Below are positions 26,582 to 34,273 of a stretch of DNA of 34,313 bases, in pieces. Location: positions 1 through 34,313 of the forward strand of contig JAFUCO010000037.1 of the NCBI GenBank assembly GCA_017459635.1, written 5' to 3'. Each line of letters opens with the position of its first letter. The first letter of the stretch is position 1. The position numbers and the translations under genes are program-made. The notes under the pieces are model-generated. The model was not told the origin of the DNA, ran no database searches, and saw only the letters and a program-made list of their open reading frames with translations. This stretch comes from Blautia sp. (lineage in GTDB: Bacteria; Bacillota; Clostridia; Lachnospirales; Lachnospiraceae).

Positions 26582-27811
26582 ATGAAGCATGTTATCGGAG
26601 CCAAATGTACTCTGTGCGGCAAAACTGTATCCGCAGAGCCGGAAACCACTGTATGCCCGTCATGCGGCGGCATTCTTGACATCGAGTATGATTATGACTA
26701 TATAAAAAGTGTGAACGAAAAGGAGCCTCTCTCCGAAATTAAAGACCGCACAATGTGGCGTTATATGCGTTATCTTCCGGTTCAGTCCACAGGAAGCCGT
26801 CCCCGTCTCAGGGTCGGCGGCTCTCCCCTTTACCGGGCTGATGCGCTCTCACGCACCCTCGGCGTAAAAGAGCTTTTTATAAAAGATGACGGTCAGAACC
26901 CTACAGCATCCCTTAAAGACAGGGCTTCTGCCATGGCTGTTGTAAAAGCAGAAGAAGCCGGTAAGGAAACCATTGCCTGCTCCTCAACCGGAAACGCTGC
27001 CAGCTCACTGGCCGGAAATGCTGCCGCGGCCGGACTCTCCACCTGCATCTTTGTGCCTGCGCGCGCGCCTAAAGGAAAGGTCGCCCAGCTTATGATGTTC
27101 GGGGCCCGTGTCTTTCTTGTAGATGGAAGCTATGAAGATACCTTCCGCATTTCCGCAGAGGCGATTGACCATTTTGGATGGTACAACCGCAACGCGGCGA
27201 TCAATCCTTACCTGATGGAAGGCAAGAAAACCGTCTCTCTTGAGATTGCCGAGCAGTTCGGGTTTAAGGATCTGCCGGATTATGTGGCCGTATCTGTCGG
27301 AGACGGGTGCACGATAGGCGGAGTGTTCAAAGGCTTTAAAGATCTTTACGAGACAGGTGTTATAGACAGGATTCCGCGCATAATAAGCGTGCAGGCTTCC
27401 GGCTGCTGCCCGATCAACACCGCAGCTGCCGCCGGAACGATGGAATGGACACCCCAGGAAGAAAACACCCTCGCCGACTCCATCGCCGTCGGCGTTCCGA
27501 GGAACCCGATAAAAGCGCTGCGGGCCATAAGGGATTCAAACGGCATAACCGTCAACGTAAGCGACGATGAGATTCTCGCAGCGATGCGCCTTCTCGGCTC
27601 AACCTCCGGAGTTTTCGCAGAGCCCGCCGGCGCTGCGGCAACCGCAGGAATCAAAAAAGCCGTCGAAACCGGCCTGATAGAAAAAGATGCAAGAATAGTA
27701 TCGATAGTGACCGGCAACGGACTGAAAGACGTGAACAACGCCATCCGCGCGTCCGGCGAACCCATCCATATCCGCCCGGACATGGACGATCTCCTGCCGC
27801 ACTTTAATTAA
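26582..27811 (+). CDS. Threonine-synthase-like PLP enzyme with N-terminal zinc ribbon
   Basis: A 409-residue fold-type-II PLP enzyme. An N-terminal zinc ribbon (C9, C12, C25, C28) precedes the catalytic domain, with the PLP lysine K112 in ASLKDRA, the SSTGNAASSLAG loop and the SVGDGCTIGG phosphate loop. It resembles archaeal/Clostridial threonine synthase. However, there is no homoserine kinase or other threonine gene here; the neighbours are ade and another PLP enzyme. Either threonine synthase or a catabolic lyase/mutase acting with its partner is possible. GGAGG lies 11 bases before the ATG and 18 bp separate it from the preceding gene, so the two are cotranscribed. Confidence 0.8.
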   Translation: MKHVIGAKCTLCGKTVSAEPETTVCPSCGGILDIEYDYDYIKSVNEKEPLSEIKDRTMWRYMRYLPVQSTGSRPRLRVGGSPLYRADALSRTLGVKELFIKDDGQNPTASLKDRASAMAVVKAEEAGKETIACSSTGNAASSLAGNAAAAGLSTCIFVPARAPKGKVAQLMMFGARVFLVDGSYEDTFRISAEAIDHFGWYNRNAAINPYLMEGKKTVSLEIAEQFGFKDLPDYVAVSVGDGCTIGGVFKGFKDLYETGVIDRIPRIISVQASGCCPINTAAAAGTMEWTPQEENTLADSIAVGVPRNPIKALRAIRDSNGITVNVSDDEILAAMRLLGSTSGVFAEPAGAAATAGIKKAVETGLIEKDARIVSIVTGNGLKDVNNAIRASGEPIHIRPDMDDLLPHFN

Positions 27812-27823
27812 AAAATGGGCGAT

Positions 27824-27854
27824 AATAAGACAGGGGCCGGTTCTCTGTCTTATT
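27824..27854. repeat. Terminal-repeat hairpin of the palindromic element family
   Basis: A 10-bp perfect stem (27824-27833 and 27845-27854) encloses a loop of 11 bases. The left arm plus loop reads AAGACAGGGGCCGGTTC, matching the terminal inverted repeat of the element at 32413 with one change. It lies between the convergent PLP and moaA genes and appears to be a solitary end. Confidence 0.7.
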
Positions 27855-27860
27855 GCAAGT

Positions 27861-27893
27861 GGGCTGTGAAAGAAGTAAGTTTTTTCACAGCCC
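27861..27893. terminator. Hairpin between convergent operons, candidate bidirectional terminator
   Basis: GGGCTGTGAAA (27861-27871) pairs perfectly with 27883-27893 across an 11-base loop. It sits between the PLP gene stop at 27811 and the moaA stop at 27904. No clean U-tract follows on either strand, so intrinsic termination is plausible but not certain. Confidence 0.55.
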
Positions 27894-27903
27894 CTCAGTC
27901 TGA

Positions 27904-28875
27904 TTACCCGCCAATTCGGTTCATGCACCTGAATTCGGGATCTTCCACTTCTTGTAAGAAGCCATGCTCCATGGGTTTATTCAGGATTGCTTCGCGTATC
28001 ACATCTGTTAGTTCTGAGTCCGTACATCCGCTTCTCATCATTCCGCGAAGGTTCACACTGGCCTGATGGTTAAGGCAGAGCTTCAGCATCCCGTCTGACG
28101 TTACACGTACACGGTTGCAGCAGCTGCAGAAGCCGTGGCTTACTGCTCCGATAAAACCTATGCTGCCCGTGAAGCCATGAGGTTTCACGTAAGAAGCCGG
28201 TCCCATGCCGTGGAAGTCATCATCTGCCTCCGGTTCGCCGAAGAACGCAGTGATCCTTCTCTTTACCTCGTCTATCCTGACCGGTTCAAAATTTTTCCCG
28301 CACCCTACCGGCATCAGTTCAATAAAGCGCACATCTACAGGCATATCTCTGGCAAGGAGTGCAAGTCCTTCAAGTTCTCCTTCGTTGATACCTTTTACAG
28401 GAACCACGTTGAGATTCACTTTCAGGCCAGCATCCGCTGCTTCATGAATGCATTCAAGCACATCTTCTACATTACCGCCCCTGGTCATTTCTGCATACAG
28501 TTCGGGGGTAAGGGCATCTATACTTATATTGACCGAGCTGAGTCCTGCAGCCAGTGCTTCCTCTATATGTCCTCTGAGGAGAGCGCCGTTTGTCGTCATA
28601 GTTACACGGTCAATTCCTTCAATCCTTTTAAGTTTTGATATAAGGTCAAGGCATCCTGATCTTGCCATTGGCTCCCCGCCGGTCAGACGCACTACTCTTA
28701 TCCCAAGTCCGGCCATACAAGATGCTGTCCGGAGTATCTCATCAAATGTGAGCAGCTGTTCAGGCGGTATAAAATCGTTTCCTTTTTCCGGCATACAGTA
28801 AATGCATCTCAAATTGCATCTGTCCGTGATTGATATCCGGACATACTCGATGCTGCGTCCCTGCAGATCTTTCAT
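27904..28875 (-). CDS. moaA: GTP 3',8-cyclase MoaA (molybdenum cofactor biosynthesis)
   Basis: Radical SAM enzyme that starts molybdopterin synthesis from GTP. The first [4Fe-4S] cluster uses C20, C24 and C27 (CNLRCIYC). The second, substrate-binding cluster uses the C-terminal CSCCNRVRV and KLCL cysteines. The chain ends in the conserved Gly-Gly. At 323 residues it is full length. The ATG has AGGTGA upstream, overlapping the end of moaC seven bases away. It is the last gene of the molybdenum cofactor operon and would supply cofactor to the three-subunit and fused xanthine dehydrogenases of this window. Confidence 0.96.
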   Translation of the reverse strand: MKDLQGRSIEYVRISITDRCNLRCIYCMPEKGNDFIPPEQLLTFDEILRTASCMAGLGIRVVRLTGGEPMARSGCLDLISKLKRIEGIDRVTMTTNGALLRGHIEEALAAGLSSVNISIDALTPELYAEMTRGGNVEDVLECIHEAADAGLKVNLNVVPVKGINEGELEGLALLARDMPVDVRFIELMPVGCGKNFEPVRIDEVKRRITAFFGEPEADDDFHGMGPASYVKPHGFTGSIGFIGAVSHGFCSCCNRVRVTSDGMLKLCLNHQASVNLRGMMRSGCTDSELTDVIREAILNKPMEHGFLQEVEDPEFRCMNRIGG

Positions 28876-28881
28876 AATCTT

Positions 28882-29484
28882 TCACCTGCTGAAGGTTCCG
28901 CTCCGGCCTCCGGTCTTTTGCATCAGCCGTATGCCGCCTATCTCCATTCTTTTGTCGATTGCCTTCAGCATATCATATACAGTCAGAAGTGCCATGGAAA
29001 CTCCTGTCAGAGCTTCCATCTCTACCCCGGTCTGCCCGGTAACAGAAACTGTGCATATACAAGTCACGGTGCAGTTTTTCTCATCTGTCCGGAAATCGAT
29101 GGCTGTTTTCCCGATCGGCAGCGGATGGCATAACGGGATAAGGTCGGAAGTACGTTTCGTCCCCATAATTCCGGCGATTCTCGCCACTCCGAGCACGTCC
29201 CCTTTTTTTGATGTTCCGGAGAGTACTGCCTTCATGGCGTCAGGGCTCAGACGTATCCAGCCCTCAGCCACTGCAGTTCTCACTGTCTCAGGCTTCATTG
29301 TCACATCCACCATGACCGCATTTCCTTCCGTGTCGAAATGTGTTAGTTTCTCTTTCATATCAATCATATCTGCGTCAAAATATGCAGATTTCTCTTCCAT
29401 CTCAATCATATCTGCATCAAAATGTGCAAATCCTTCTTTCATATCAATCATATCTGCATCAAAATGTGCAGATTTCTCTTTCAT
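28882..29484 (-). CDS. moaC: Cyclic pyranopterin monophosphate synthase MoaC with a repeated N-terminus
   Basis: Second enzyme of molybdopterin synthesis, acting on the MoaA product. Conserved segments are [31 protein letters not shown] and [21 protein letters not shown]. The catalytic part is complete and starts near residue 43. Ahead of it are three extra copies of a 14-residue unit ([14 protein letters not shown] and variants) that are duplicates of the conserved opening [14 protein letters not shown], so the protein is about 40 residues longer than usual. The ATG at 29484 has only a weak ribosome binding site. Each repeat also carries an ATG, so initiation further in, at 29358, is possible. 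It lies 77 bp after the MoeA-like gene. Confidence 0.93.
   Translation of the reverse strand: MKEKSAHFDADMIDMKEGFAHFDADMIEMEEKSAYFDADMIDMKEKLTHFDTEGNAVMVDVTMKPETVRTAVAEGWIRLSPDAMKAVLSGTSKKGDVLGVARIAGIMGTKRTSDLIPLCHPLPIGKTAIDFRTDEKNCTVTCICTVSVTGQTGVEMEALTGVSMALLTVYDMLKAIDKRMEIGGIRLMQKTGGRSGTFSR
29332..29484 (-). repeat. 3.6 tandem 42-bp repeats at the 5' end of moaC
   Basis: Units of exactly 42 bp cover 29332-29373, 29374-29415 and 29416-29457, with a 27-bp remainder to 29484, the start codon. They differ at several bases and encode 14-residue copies of the conserved MoaC opening. The period equals that of the unrelated repeats in ygfK and the tetR-family gene. Confidence 0.97.
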
Positions 29485-29561
29485 CTTAAACGTCTCTGAT
29501 TAATCTGTCACAACTGCCGCATCCTGCCCTGCTTCCCGGCCATCATTTCAGAAACATATTG

Positions 29562-30584
29562 TTACTTTCCAAACCCACAGTTCGGGAAATGACAGACCGG
29601 GCAGTTGAGACACAGCCCGCCTTCACCCAGACGGTCCAGGTCGGCTTTTTCAAGAATGTCATCTGCGAAAAGATGTGGAAGCACCAGATCAAGCACAGTA
29701 CGTTTGTTATACATCGCGCACCCGGGTACTCCTATGACCGGGATATTCTTTTCACCATAATAGCTCAGCAGGAACATTGCCCCGGGAAGAACCGGGGATC
29801 CATAGCTTACTATCCTGGCGCCTGTGTTTTTAATTGCTGCCGGTGTCCGGTCATCCGGATCTACGCTCATCCCTCCGGTGCATATTACAATCTCTGCTCC
29901 GTTTTCTATAAACTCAAGTACTGCGGCTGCTGTACGTTCCTTATCATCGCCCGTCAGGGCATGACCAGCAACCGTTCCCCTGTATTCTTTAATCTTCTGT
30001 TCCATCACCGGGGTAAACTTATCCTCAATGAGGCCGTTCAACACCTCATTTCCGGTAGCTACTATCCCGACCTTCTTCTCTTTGAAAGGAAGGATTCTGA
30101 AGATCGGACCGCCCTTTGCTGCGGCTTTCGCCTCTTCCATCCTTTCTTTTTCGATCACCAGGGGGATGACCCGTGTACCGGCCACAGTGTCTCCCTCGAA
30201 CACCGGAAAGTCCCCGTGCCTTGAAGCTATCATCATATTACCGAGAGAATTTATCGCCAGAAGCTTAACTCTGTCGATCTTCAAAAGACCTGTTGTATCG
30301 GCAATAAGCTCTATCTTGCCTTCCTTTACAGGGAAAGGATGCATGTGTTCATCCGCCGACAGGTCATACAGTATCTGAGCGGCATCGTTTTCGTGGAGCA
30401 TATTCTCATTGTTTTCCCAGATATACACATGCTCCTTGCCCATAGAAAGCAGCACCGGAATATCTTCTTCTTTAATGATATGCCCCTTTTTAAAGGCTGC
30501 GTCCTTTTTCACGCCCGGAATGATCTGTGTCATATCGTGGCATAGTATCTGCCCCACAGCCTCTTCAGTCTTCATAAGTTTCAT
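29562..30584 (-). CDS. MoeA/MogA-like molybdopterin-binding protein with Cys-rich C-terminus
   Basis: A 340-residue protein with a MoCF-type molybdopterin-binding domain near residues 170-310 (GIVATGNEVLNG, TGDDKERTAAA, ICTGGMSVDPDD, GVPGCAMY). It lacks the full MoeA N-terminal architecture. The C-terminal tail CLNCPVCHFPNCGFGK has four cysteines that could bind a metal or Fe-S centre. It probably acts in molybdenum insertion or cofactor handling for the xanthine dehydrogenases. I chose ATG 30584 because GGAG lies six bases upstream; an ATG four codons earlier has no site. It is in the moa operon, 20 bp after the ATPase gene. Confidence 0.85.
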   Translation of the reverse strand: MKLMKTEEAVGQILCHDMTQIIPGVKKDAAFKKGHIIKEEDIPVLLSMGKEHVYIWENNENMLHENDAAQILYDLSADEHMHPFPVKEGKIELIADTTGLLKIDRVKLLAINSLGNMMIASRHGDFPVFEGDTVAGTRVIPLVIEKERMEEAKAAAKGGPIFRILPFKEKKVGIVATGNEVLNGLIEDKFTPVMEQKIKEYRGTVAGHALTGDDKERTAAAVLEFIENGAEIVICTGGMSVDPDDRTPAAIKNTGARIVSYGSPVLPGAMFLLSYYGEKNIPVIGVPGCAMYNKRTVLDLVLPHLFADDILEKADLDRLGEGGLCLNCPVCHFPNCGFGK

Positions 30585-30604
30585 GATAATCTCCATTCTG
30601 CCGC

Positions 30605-32329
30605 TTAGCCTCTTCTGTACCGGTTCAGGCAGCTCATGATTTCCTGATAACGCGGCATGGCAAGTCCTGAAAAAGTATAGCCTCCTTCAGCCAGGAATCC
30701 AAATCCCTTTTCCTTCAAAAGCCTGTAAAGCCTGTCGCCGCAGTCCTTTACCGTATTCTTTCCATCCACATAATTCGTCACCGCATATTTAAGCAGGTGC
30801 GCGAGCGCCGCCATCTGTTCGGAATCGGTTATCTGCTCTATGTATCTCAGGTCAACATCCTGCCTTCCAAGGCTGAAGCTGTCGGTTCCGTTGACCTTTA
30901 CTTTCAGTTTTTCAGGCTCGCCCGTAGATTTCCCGTAATAGTTGCGGCGGATATGTACAGTCTCGTCCTTTGTCATTATCCGCCTGTTATGCGGAATGGC
31001 AAACTCTCCTGGCTTTTCTTTGCTTATCGGGTACTCTCCGCAAAGCGCCTTTGCCCTCTCTGTGATATCGACGGGCACATAATTGTCCATCTGTATTATC
31101 GTATCCGCGATATGGAAAAAAGCGCCTGAGCTTCCGGCAACCAGTATGGTGGATATCCCGGCCTTCTCAAAGAGATCCCCTGCCCTCTCGATAAACGGGG
31201 TGATCGGCTCTTTTTCACGCGCTATAACCCGCTGCATAAAGGCGTCGCGAACCATAAAGTTCGTCGCTGAAGTATCCTCATCTATCAGGAACAGACGGCT
31301 GCCTGCTTCAATGGCTTCCACAATGCCCGCTGCCTGCGAAGTGCTTCCGCTGGCGTCCTCTGTCGAAAAGCTGTCTGTCTTTTTCCCGCTTGGAAGATGA
31401 TTGATAAACATGGATACATCCACGTCCCGCACATACCTGCCGTCCTCCGACCTTAGCTTTACAGCCGTACCGTCCGCGATAACATACTCCCTTCCGTCTC
31501 CCGGAACATGGTCATACACTCCCATCTGGAGCGCATCCAGAAGCGTAGACTTACCGTGATAGCCGCCGCCCACAATAAGTGTAATGCCACTTCTGATACC
31601 CATACCGGAAATCCCGCCTTTGTGAGGGAGATTTATTTTTATCCGCAGTGAATCAGGCGAAGAAAAGGCAACCGCATTCTTCATAGGTTTATCAGACACT
31701 CCGCTCGCCCTCGGAAGGATGGCCCCATCCGCTACAAACGCAGCAAGATCATTCTTCCCCAGATAATCCCGTATAAATGCCTGGTCCTCAGCAAGCTCGA
31801 TCCTTCGCTTCAATGCTTCCTTATTCTGGCTGCTGAATAACAGAGCCTTCTGCACCGCCTGTGGAAGAAAAGTGAACAGTATTTTTTCAAGCTCAGCGGA
31901 ATTTATGGTACGTCCGTTTGCCGGAAAACCAACATGGAAACGGATTATAACCTCTTTATCGGTAATTTCGCAGGCGCTTCTTTTTAGAATCTCCTGCCCG
32001 CAGCTGCTGACCGAGATAAGTCCGCTTTTCCCGGATCCTTTTGCCTGGAAAGAGAACTGCCTCACTGCCTCATAAAAGCCGCGAATAAGGTGATCTTCAA
32101 GCGCCGTCCGCGCCGGTTCCTGTGCATAATAGTTCTCCGGAAAGCCGCATACTCTGTGCTCTATGCGAATATGCAAGTGTGAAGGCGCCGCAAAAGGGTC
32201 GCCCTGTACATGATCAATACTTAATGTATACTGCGGAAAGCGGTACTCTCCCCGCAGTGATTTATACTGCGGATAACTCCTGTGGTCGATCTGATGCAGC
32301 ATATCACGCAGTTGTTCTTTTGTCTTCAT
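30605..32329 (-). CDS. Predicted ATPase of the ABC class
   Basis: A 574-residue soluble P-loop protein of the predicted ABC-class ATPase family, of unknown function. The Walker A loop is GGGYHGKST near residue 260. A Walker B-like segment LFLIDEDTSATNFM lies near 375, with the GDGREYVIADG region between them. There is no membrane segment, so it is not a transporter subunit. It is first in the molybdenum cofactor operon, which hints at a role in cofactor delivery or maturation; that is inference. The ATG at 32329 follows AAAGGAGG by 14 bases. A TTG start at 32359 is possible but lacks a ribosome binding site. Upstream, TATAAT near 32379 is a plausible -10. Confidence 0.85.
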   Translation of the reverse strand: MKTKEQLRDMLHQIDHRSYPQYKSLRGEYRFPQYTLSIDHVQGDPFAAPSHLHIRIEHRVCGFPENYYAQEPARTALEDHLIRGFYEAVRQFSFQAKGSGKSGLISVSSCGQEILKRSACEITDKEVIIRFHVGFPANGRTINSAELEKILFTFLPQAVQKALLFSSQNKEALKRRIELAEDQAFIRDYLGKNDLAAFVADGAILPRASGVSDKPMKNAVAFSSPDSLRIKINLPHKGGISGMGIRSGITLIVGGGYHGKSTLLDALQMGVYDHVPGDGREYVIADGTAVKLRSEDGRYVRDVDVSMFINHLPSGKKTDSFSTEDASGSTSQAAGIVEAIEAGSRLFLIDEDTSATNFMVRDAFMQRVIAREKEPITPFIERAGDLFEKAGISTILVAGSSGAFFHIADTIIQMDNYVPVDITERAKALCGEYPISKEKPGEFAIPHNRRIMTKDETVHIRRNYYGKSTGEPEKLKVKVNGTDSFSLGRQDVDLRYIEQITDSEQMAALAHLLKYAVTNYVDGKNTVKDCGDRLYRLLKEKGFGFLAEGGYTFSGLAMPRYQEIMSCLNRYRRG

Positions 32330-32412
32330 TATAATCTTGCTGTCCTCCTTTTTTGCCAATGTCAGACTGATTATATTATACTCTATCCGCAGAACTAATA
32401 AAAGTATAAAAT

Positions 32413-32770
32413 AAGACAGGGGACGGTTCCAATGTCATTTAGTTAGTGTTTTGGATATGGATTTGTATACTTGCCAACAAACAGCTGTAGGGGGAGGACT
32501 GACCATATGTACGGAACCGTTCGGTCTATGGCACAGAAAATGCGAGTATAGCTGCCCTTCCTTCGGCACTGTCTGAGCGCTTTTTGCGAGTTTGCCGAAG
32601 GAAGGGCTAATAGGCGACGCAGCATTTTCTCTGCCAGAGGCCGCGGTTCCGTACATATGGTCAGTCCTCCCACTACAGCGTCCGACTCGCCAAAATCTTT
32701 TCGATAACATAGTACCAAAAATTCCAATCTATAACACTAACTAAATGACATTGGAACCGTCCCCTGTCTT
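32413..32770. mobile_element. Complete palindromic MITE-like element (358 bp), non-coding
   Basis: Perfect 38-bp terminal inverted repeats lie at 32413-32450 and 32733-32770. Inside them are a 36-bp inverted repeat with one mismatch (32484-32519 and 32644-32679) and a central 15-bp perfect hairpin (32554-32568 and 32593-32607). The single strand could therefore fold into one long, interrupted hairpin. No transposase or credible ORF is present; open frames across it arise from the palindrome. It lies between the divergent ATPase and rplJ promoters. Half or decayed copies occur elsewhere in the window. No clear target-site duplication was identified. Confidence 0.88.
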
Positions 32771-32812
32771 AAGGATGAAGAAATAAATCTGCGCTGTGAT
32801 TCAATAATTGTC

Positions 32813-32841
32813 TTGACACGGCACTGATTATGTGTTATGTT
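32813..32841 (+). promoter_or_regulatory. rplJ-rplL promoter
   Basis: TTGACA (32813-32818) and TATGTT (32836-32841) are separated by 17 bases, a good sigma-A promoter. It begins 43 bases after the end of the palindromic element and drives the L10 leader and the two ribosomal protein genes. Confidence 0.85.
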
Positions 32842-32849
32842 ACCAAAGA

Positions 32850-32972
32850 ACGCTGCCGAAGACAGCAGGTACCGCTTTTCTGGTGTAAGATGCACATGCA
32901 TCGCCTGCCGAGGACAAGTATACCTGAGACTTATACCGGGTTCTACTGTCATGCAGTAGAACCCTTTCTTTA
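32850..32972 (+). ncRNA. Ribosomal protein L10 leader with attenuator hairpin
   Basis: The segment GCTGCCGAAGACAGCAGGTA and the later CGCCTGCCGAGGAC match the conserved L10-leader kink-turn region of Firmicutes, which binds the L10(L12)4 complex and represses the operon. It is followed by a perfect 11-bp stem (32938-32948 and 32954-32964) and a T-rich run (TTTCTTTAT), a likely intrinsic attenuator. Placement directly upstream of rplJ fits. Confidence 0.85.
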
Positions 32973-33028
32973 TACTTAACACTTTACGGACGGCGGTCAA
33001 AAATCTATAAGGAGGTGTACCATATTTC

Positions 33029-33556
33029 ATGGCAAAGGTAGAACTGAAACAACCAATCGTAGATGAAATCGCCGGCGTCGTGTCTGACGCTCAGGCTGTA
33101 GTACTCGTAAACTACAGCGGCCTGACAGTTGAGCAGGATACCGCTCTTCGCAGGGAAATGAGAGAAGCAGGTGTGCTTTACAAGGTGTACAAAAACACCA
33201 TGATGCACCGTGCATTCGCAGGTACAGACTACGAAAAACTGGCAGAGCATCTGAACGGCACCAACGCACTTGCCGTCTCAAAAGAGGACGCAACTGCTCC
33301 TGCAAGGATCATCGCTAAATATTCAAAGCAGTTTAACAAGCTTGAGATGATCGCAGGCGTTATCGAAGGAAACTACAATGACGCAGCAGGCATGAAAGCT
33401 CTGGCTGACGTACCTTCAAGAGAGGTCCTTCTTGGCAGACTCTTTGGCAGCATGCAGTCACCGATCGCAAACCTTGCACGTGTTCTGAATCAGATCGCGG
33501 AAAAGGACGGCGAAGGCGCAGCACCTGCAGAAGAAGCAGCTCCCGCAGCAGAATAA
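33029..33556 (+). CDS. rplJ: 50S ribosomal protein L10
   Basis: Stalk base protein of the large ribosomal subunit, 175 residues. The N-terminal rRNA-binding domain (MAKVELKQPIVDEIAG, VVLVNYSGLTVEQ, LRREMREAGVLYKVYKNTM) and the helical C-terminal segment that holds L7/L12 dimers (LARVLNQIAEKDG) are both present, ending in an acidic Ala/Glu tail. The ATG follows AAGGAGGTG by 13 bases, somewhat long. It is autoregulated through the L10 leader upstream and is followed after 86 bp by rplL. Confidence 0.98.
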   Translation: MAKVELKQPIVDEIAGVVSDAQAVVLVNYSGLTVEQDTALRREMREAGVLYKVYKNTMMHRAFAGTDYEKLAEHLNGTNALAVSKEDATAPARIIAKYSKQFNKLEMIAGVIEGNYNDAAGMKALADVPSREVLLGRLFGSMQSPIANLARVLNQIAEKDGEGAAPAEEAAPAAE

Positions 33557-33642
33557 AAAGTGCAGCAGCATGAAACAGGCGCAAAGTGAAGCGCATCATG
33601 CAGCAAACGTTAAATAAAAAATAAATAATGGAGGAAATAATC

Positions 33643-34014
33643 ATGGCAAAACTTTCTACCGAAGAATTTATCGCAGCGATCAAAGAGCTGACAGTACTTG
33701 AGCTTAACGAGTTGGTTAAGGCTTGTGAAGAGGAATTTGGCGTATCCGCAGCAGCAGGCGTTGTTGTAGCAGCAGCAGGCCCCGCTGAGGCAGCAGAAGA
33801 GAAGGACGAGTTCGATGTAGAACTTACCGATATCGGACCGAACAAAGTTAAGGTCATCAAGGTTGTCCGTGAAGTTACCGGCCTTGGCCTGAAGGAAGCA
33901 AAGGCTCTGGTAGACGGAGCTCCGAGCAAGGTTAAAGAAGCTGTCTCCAAGGCAGAAGCAGAAGACCTCAAAGCAAAACTCGAAGCAGAGGGAGCAAAGG
34001 TTACTCTTAAATAA
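33643..34014 (+). CDS. rplL: 50S ribosomal protein L7/L12
   Basis: Stalk protein that recruits translation factors, 123 residues. The N-terminal dimerisation helix ([20 protein letters not shown]) is followed by an Ala/Gly hinge (about 38-52) and the C-terminal factor-binding domain ([20 protein letters not shown], then [10 protein letters not shown]). An ATG five codons earlier lies in the ribosome binding site; the ATG at 33643, eight bases after GGAGG, gives the standard protein. It is second in the rplJ-rplL operon and is followed by a strong terminator. Confidence 0.98.
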   Translation: MAKLSTEEFIAAIKELTVLELNELVKACEEEFGVSAAAGVVVAAAGPAEAAEEKDEFDVELTDIGPNKVKVIKVVREVTGLGLKEAKALVDGAPSKVKEAVSKAEAEDLKAKLEAEGAKVTLK

Positions 34015-34028
34015 TAACATTTATGAAT

Positions 34029-34063
34029 CAAAAAACGGTCAGTGCCCGGCACTGGCCGTTTTT
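34029..34063 (+). terminator. Rho-independent terminator of rplJ-rplL
   Basis: AAAAACGG, one mismatch, CAGTGC pairs with GCACTG, one mismatch, CCGTTTTT around a CCG loop, ending in a T run. It begins 15 bases after the rplL stop. The A-tract on the left would also give a U-tract on the other strand. Confidence 0.93.
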
Positions 34064-34142
34064 GATTACCGTCACAGCAGTAATAAATTATCTCTGTCCT
34101 GCAATGCAGCAATGAACAGAACAGGGCAGTGGCGACAGCAAA

Positions 34143-34273
34143 AGCACTTACAATAGTGCTACTATTCACGGCTCAGCCGCAAGCGGCTGGGTCTGAGCCC
34201 TCCATTCGGAATCTCGCCCTTACGGGCTTCATCGCCGTTTCACGGCTGGATTCCTCATGAAGGGCTCAGACCC
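34143..34273. repeat. Nested hairpin-rich non-coding stretch downstream of rplL
   Basis: A 13-bp perfect inverted repeat (34189-34201 and 34261-34273) encloses GGAATC/GATTCC arms and two small hairpins (34216-34227 and 34234-34246). It is preceded by hairpins at 34143-34160 and 34174-34189. No ORF fits. It may be a dispersed palindromic repeat or a structured RNA; the window ends 40 bases later and no second copy is present here. Confidence 0.6.

Noticed and set aside
32435..32727. Two overlapping minus-strand ORFs of 91 and 94 codons
   Set aside because: Both are inside the palindromic element and arise from its inverted repeats; no start signal or known domain.
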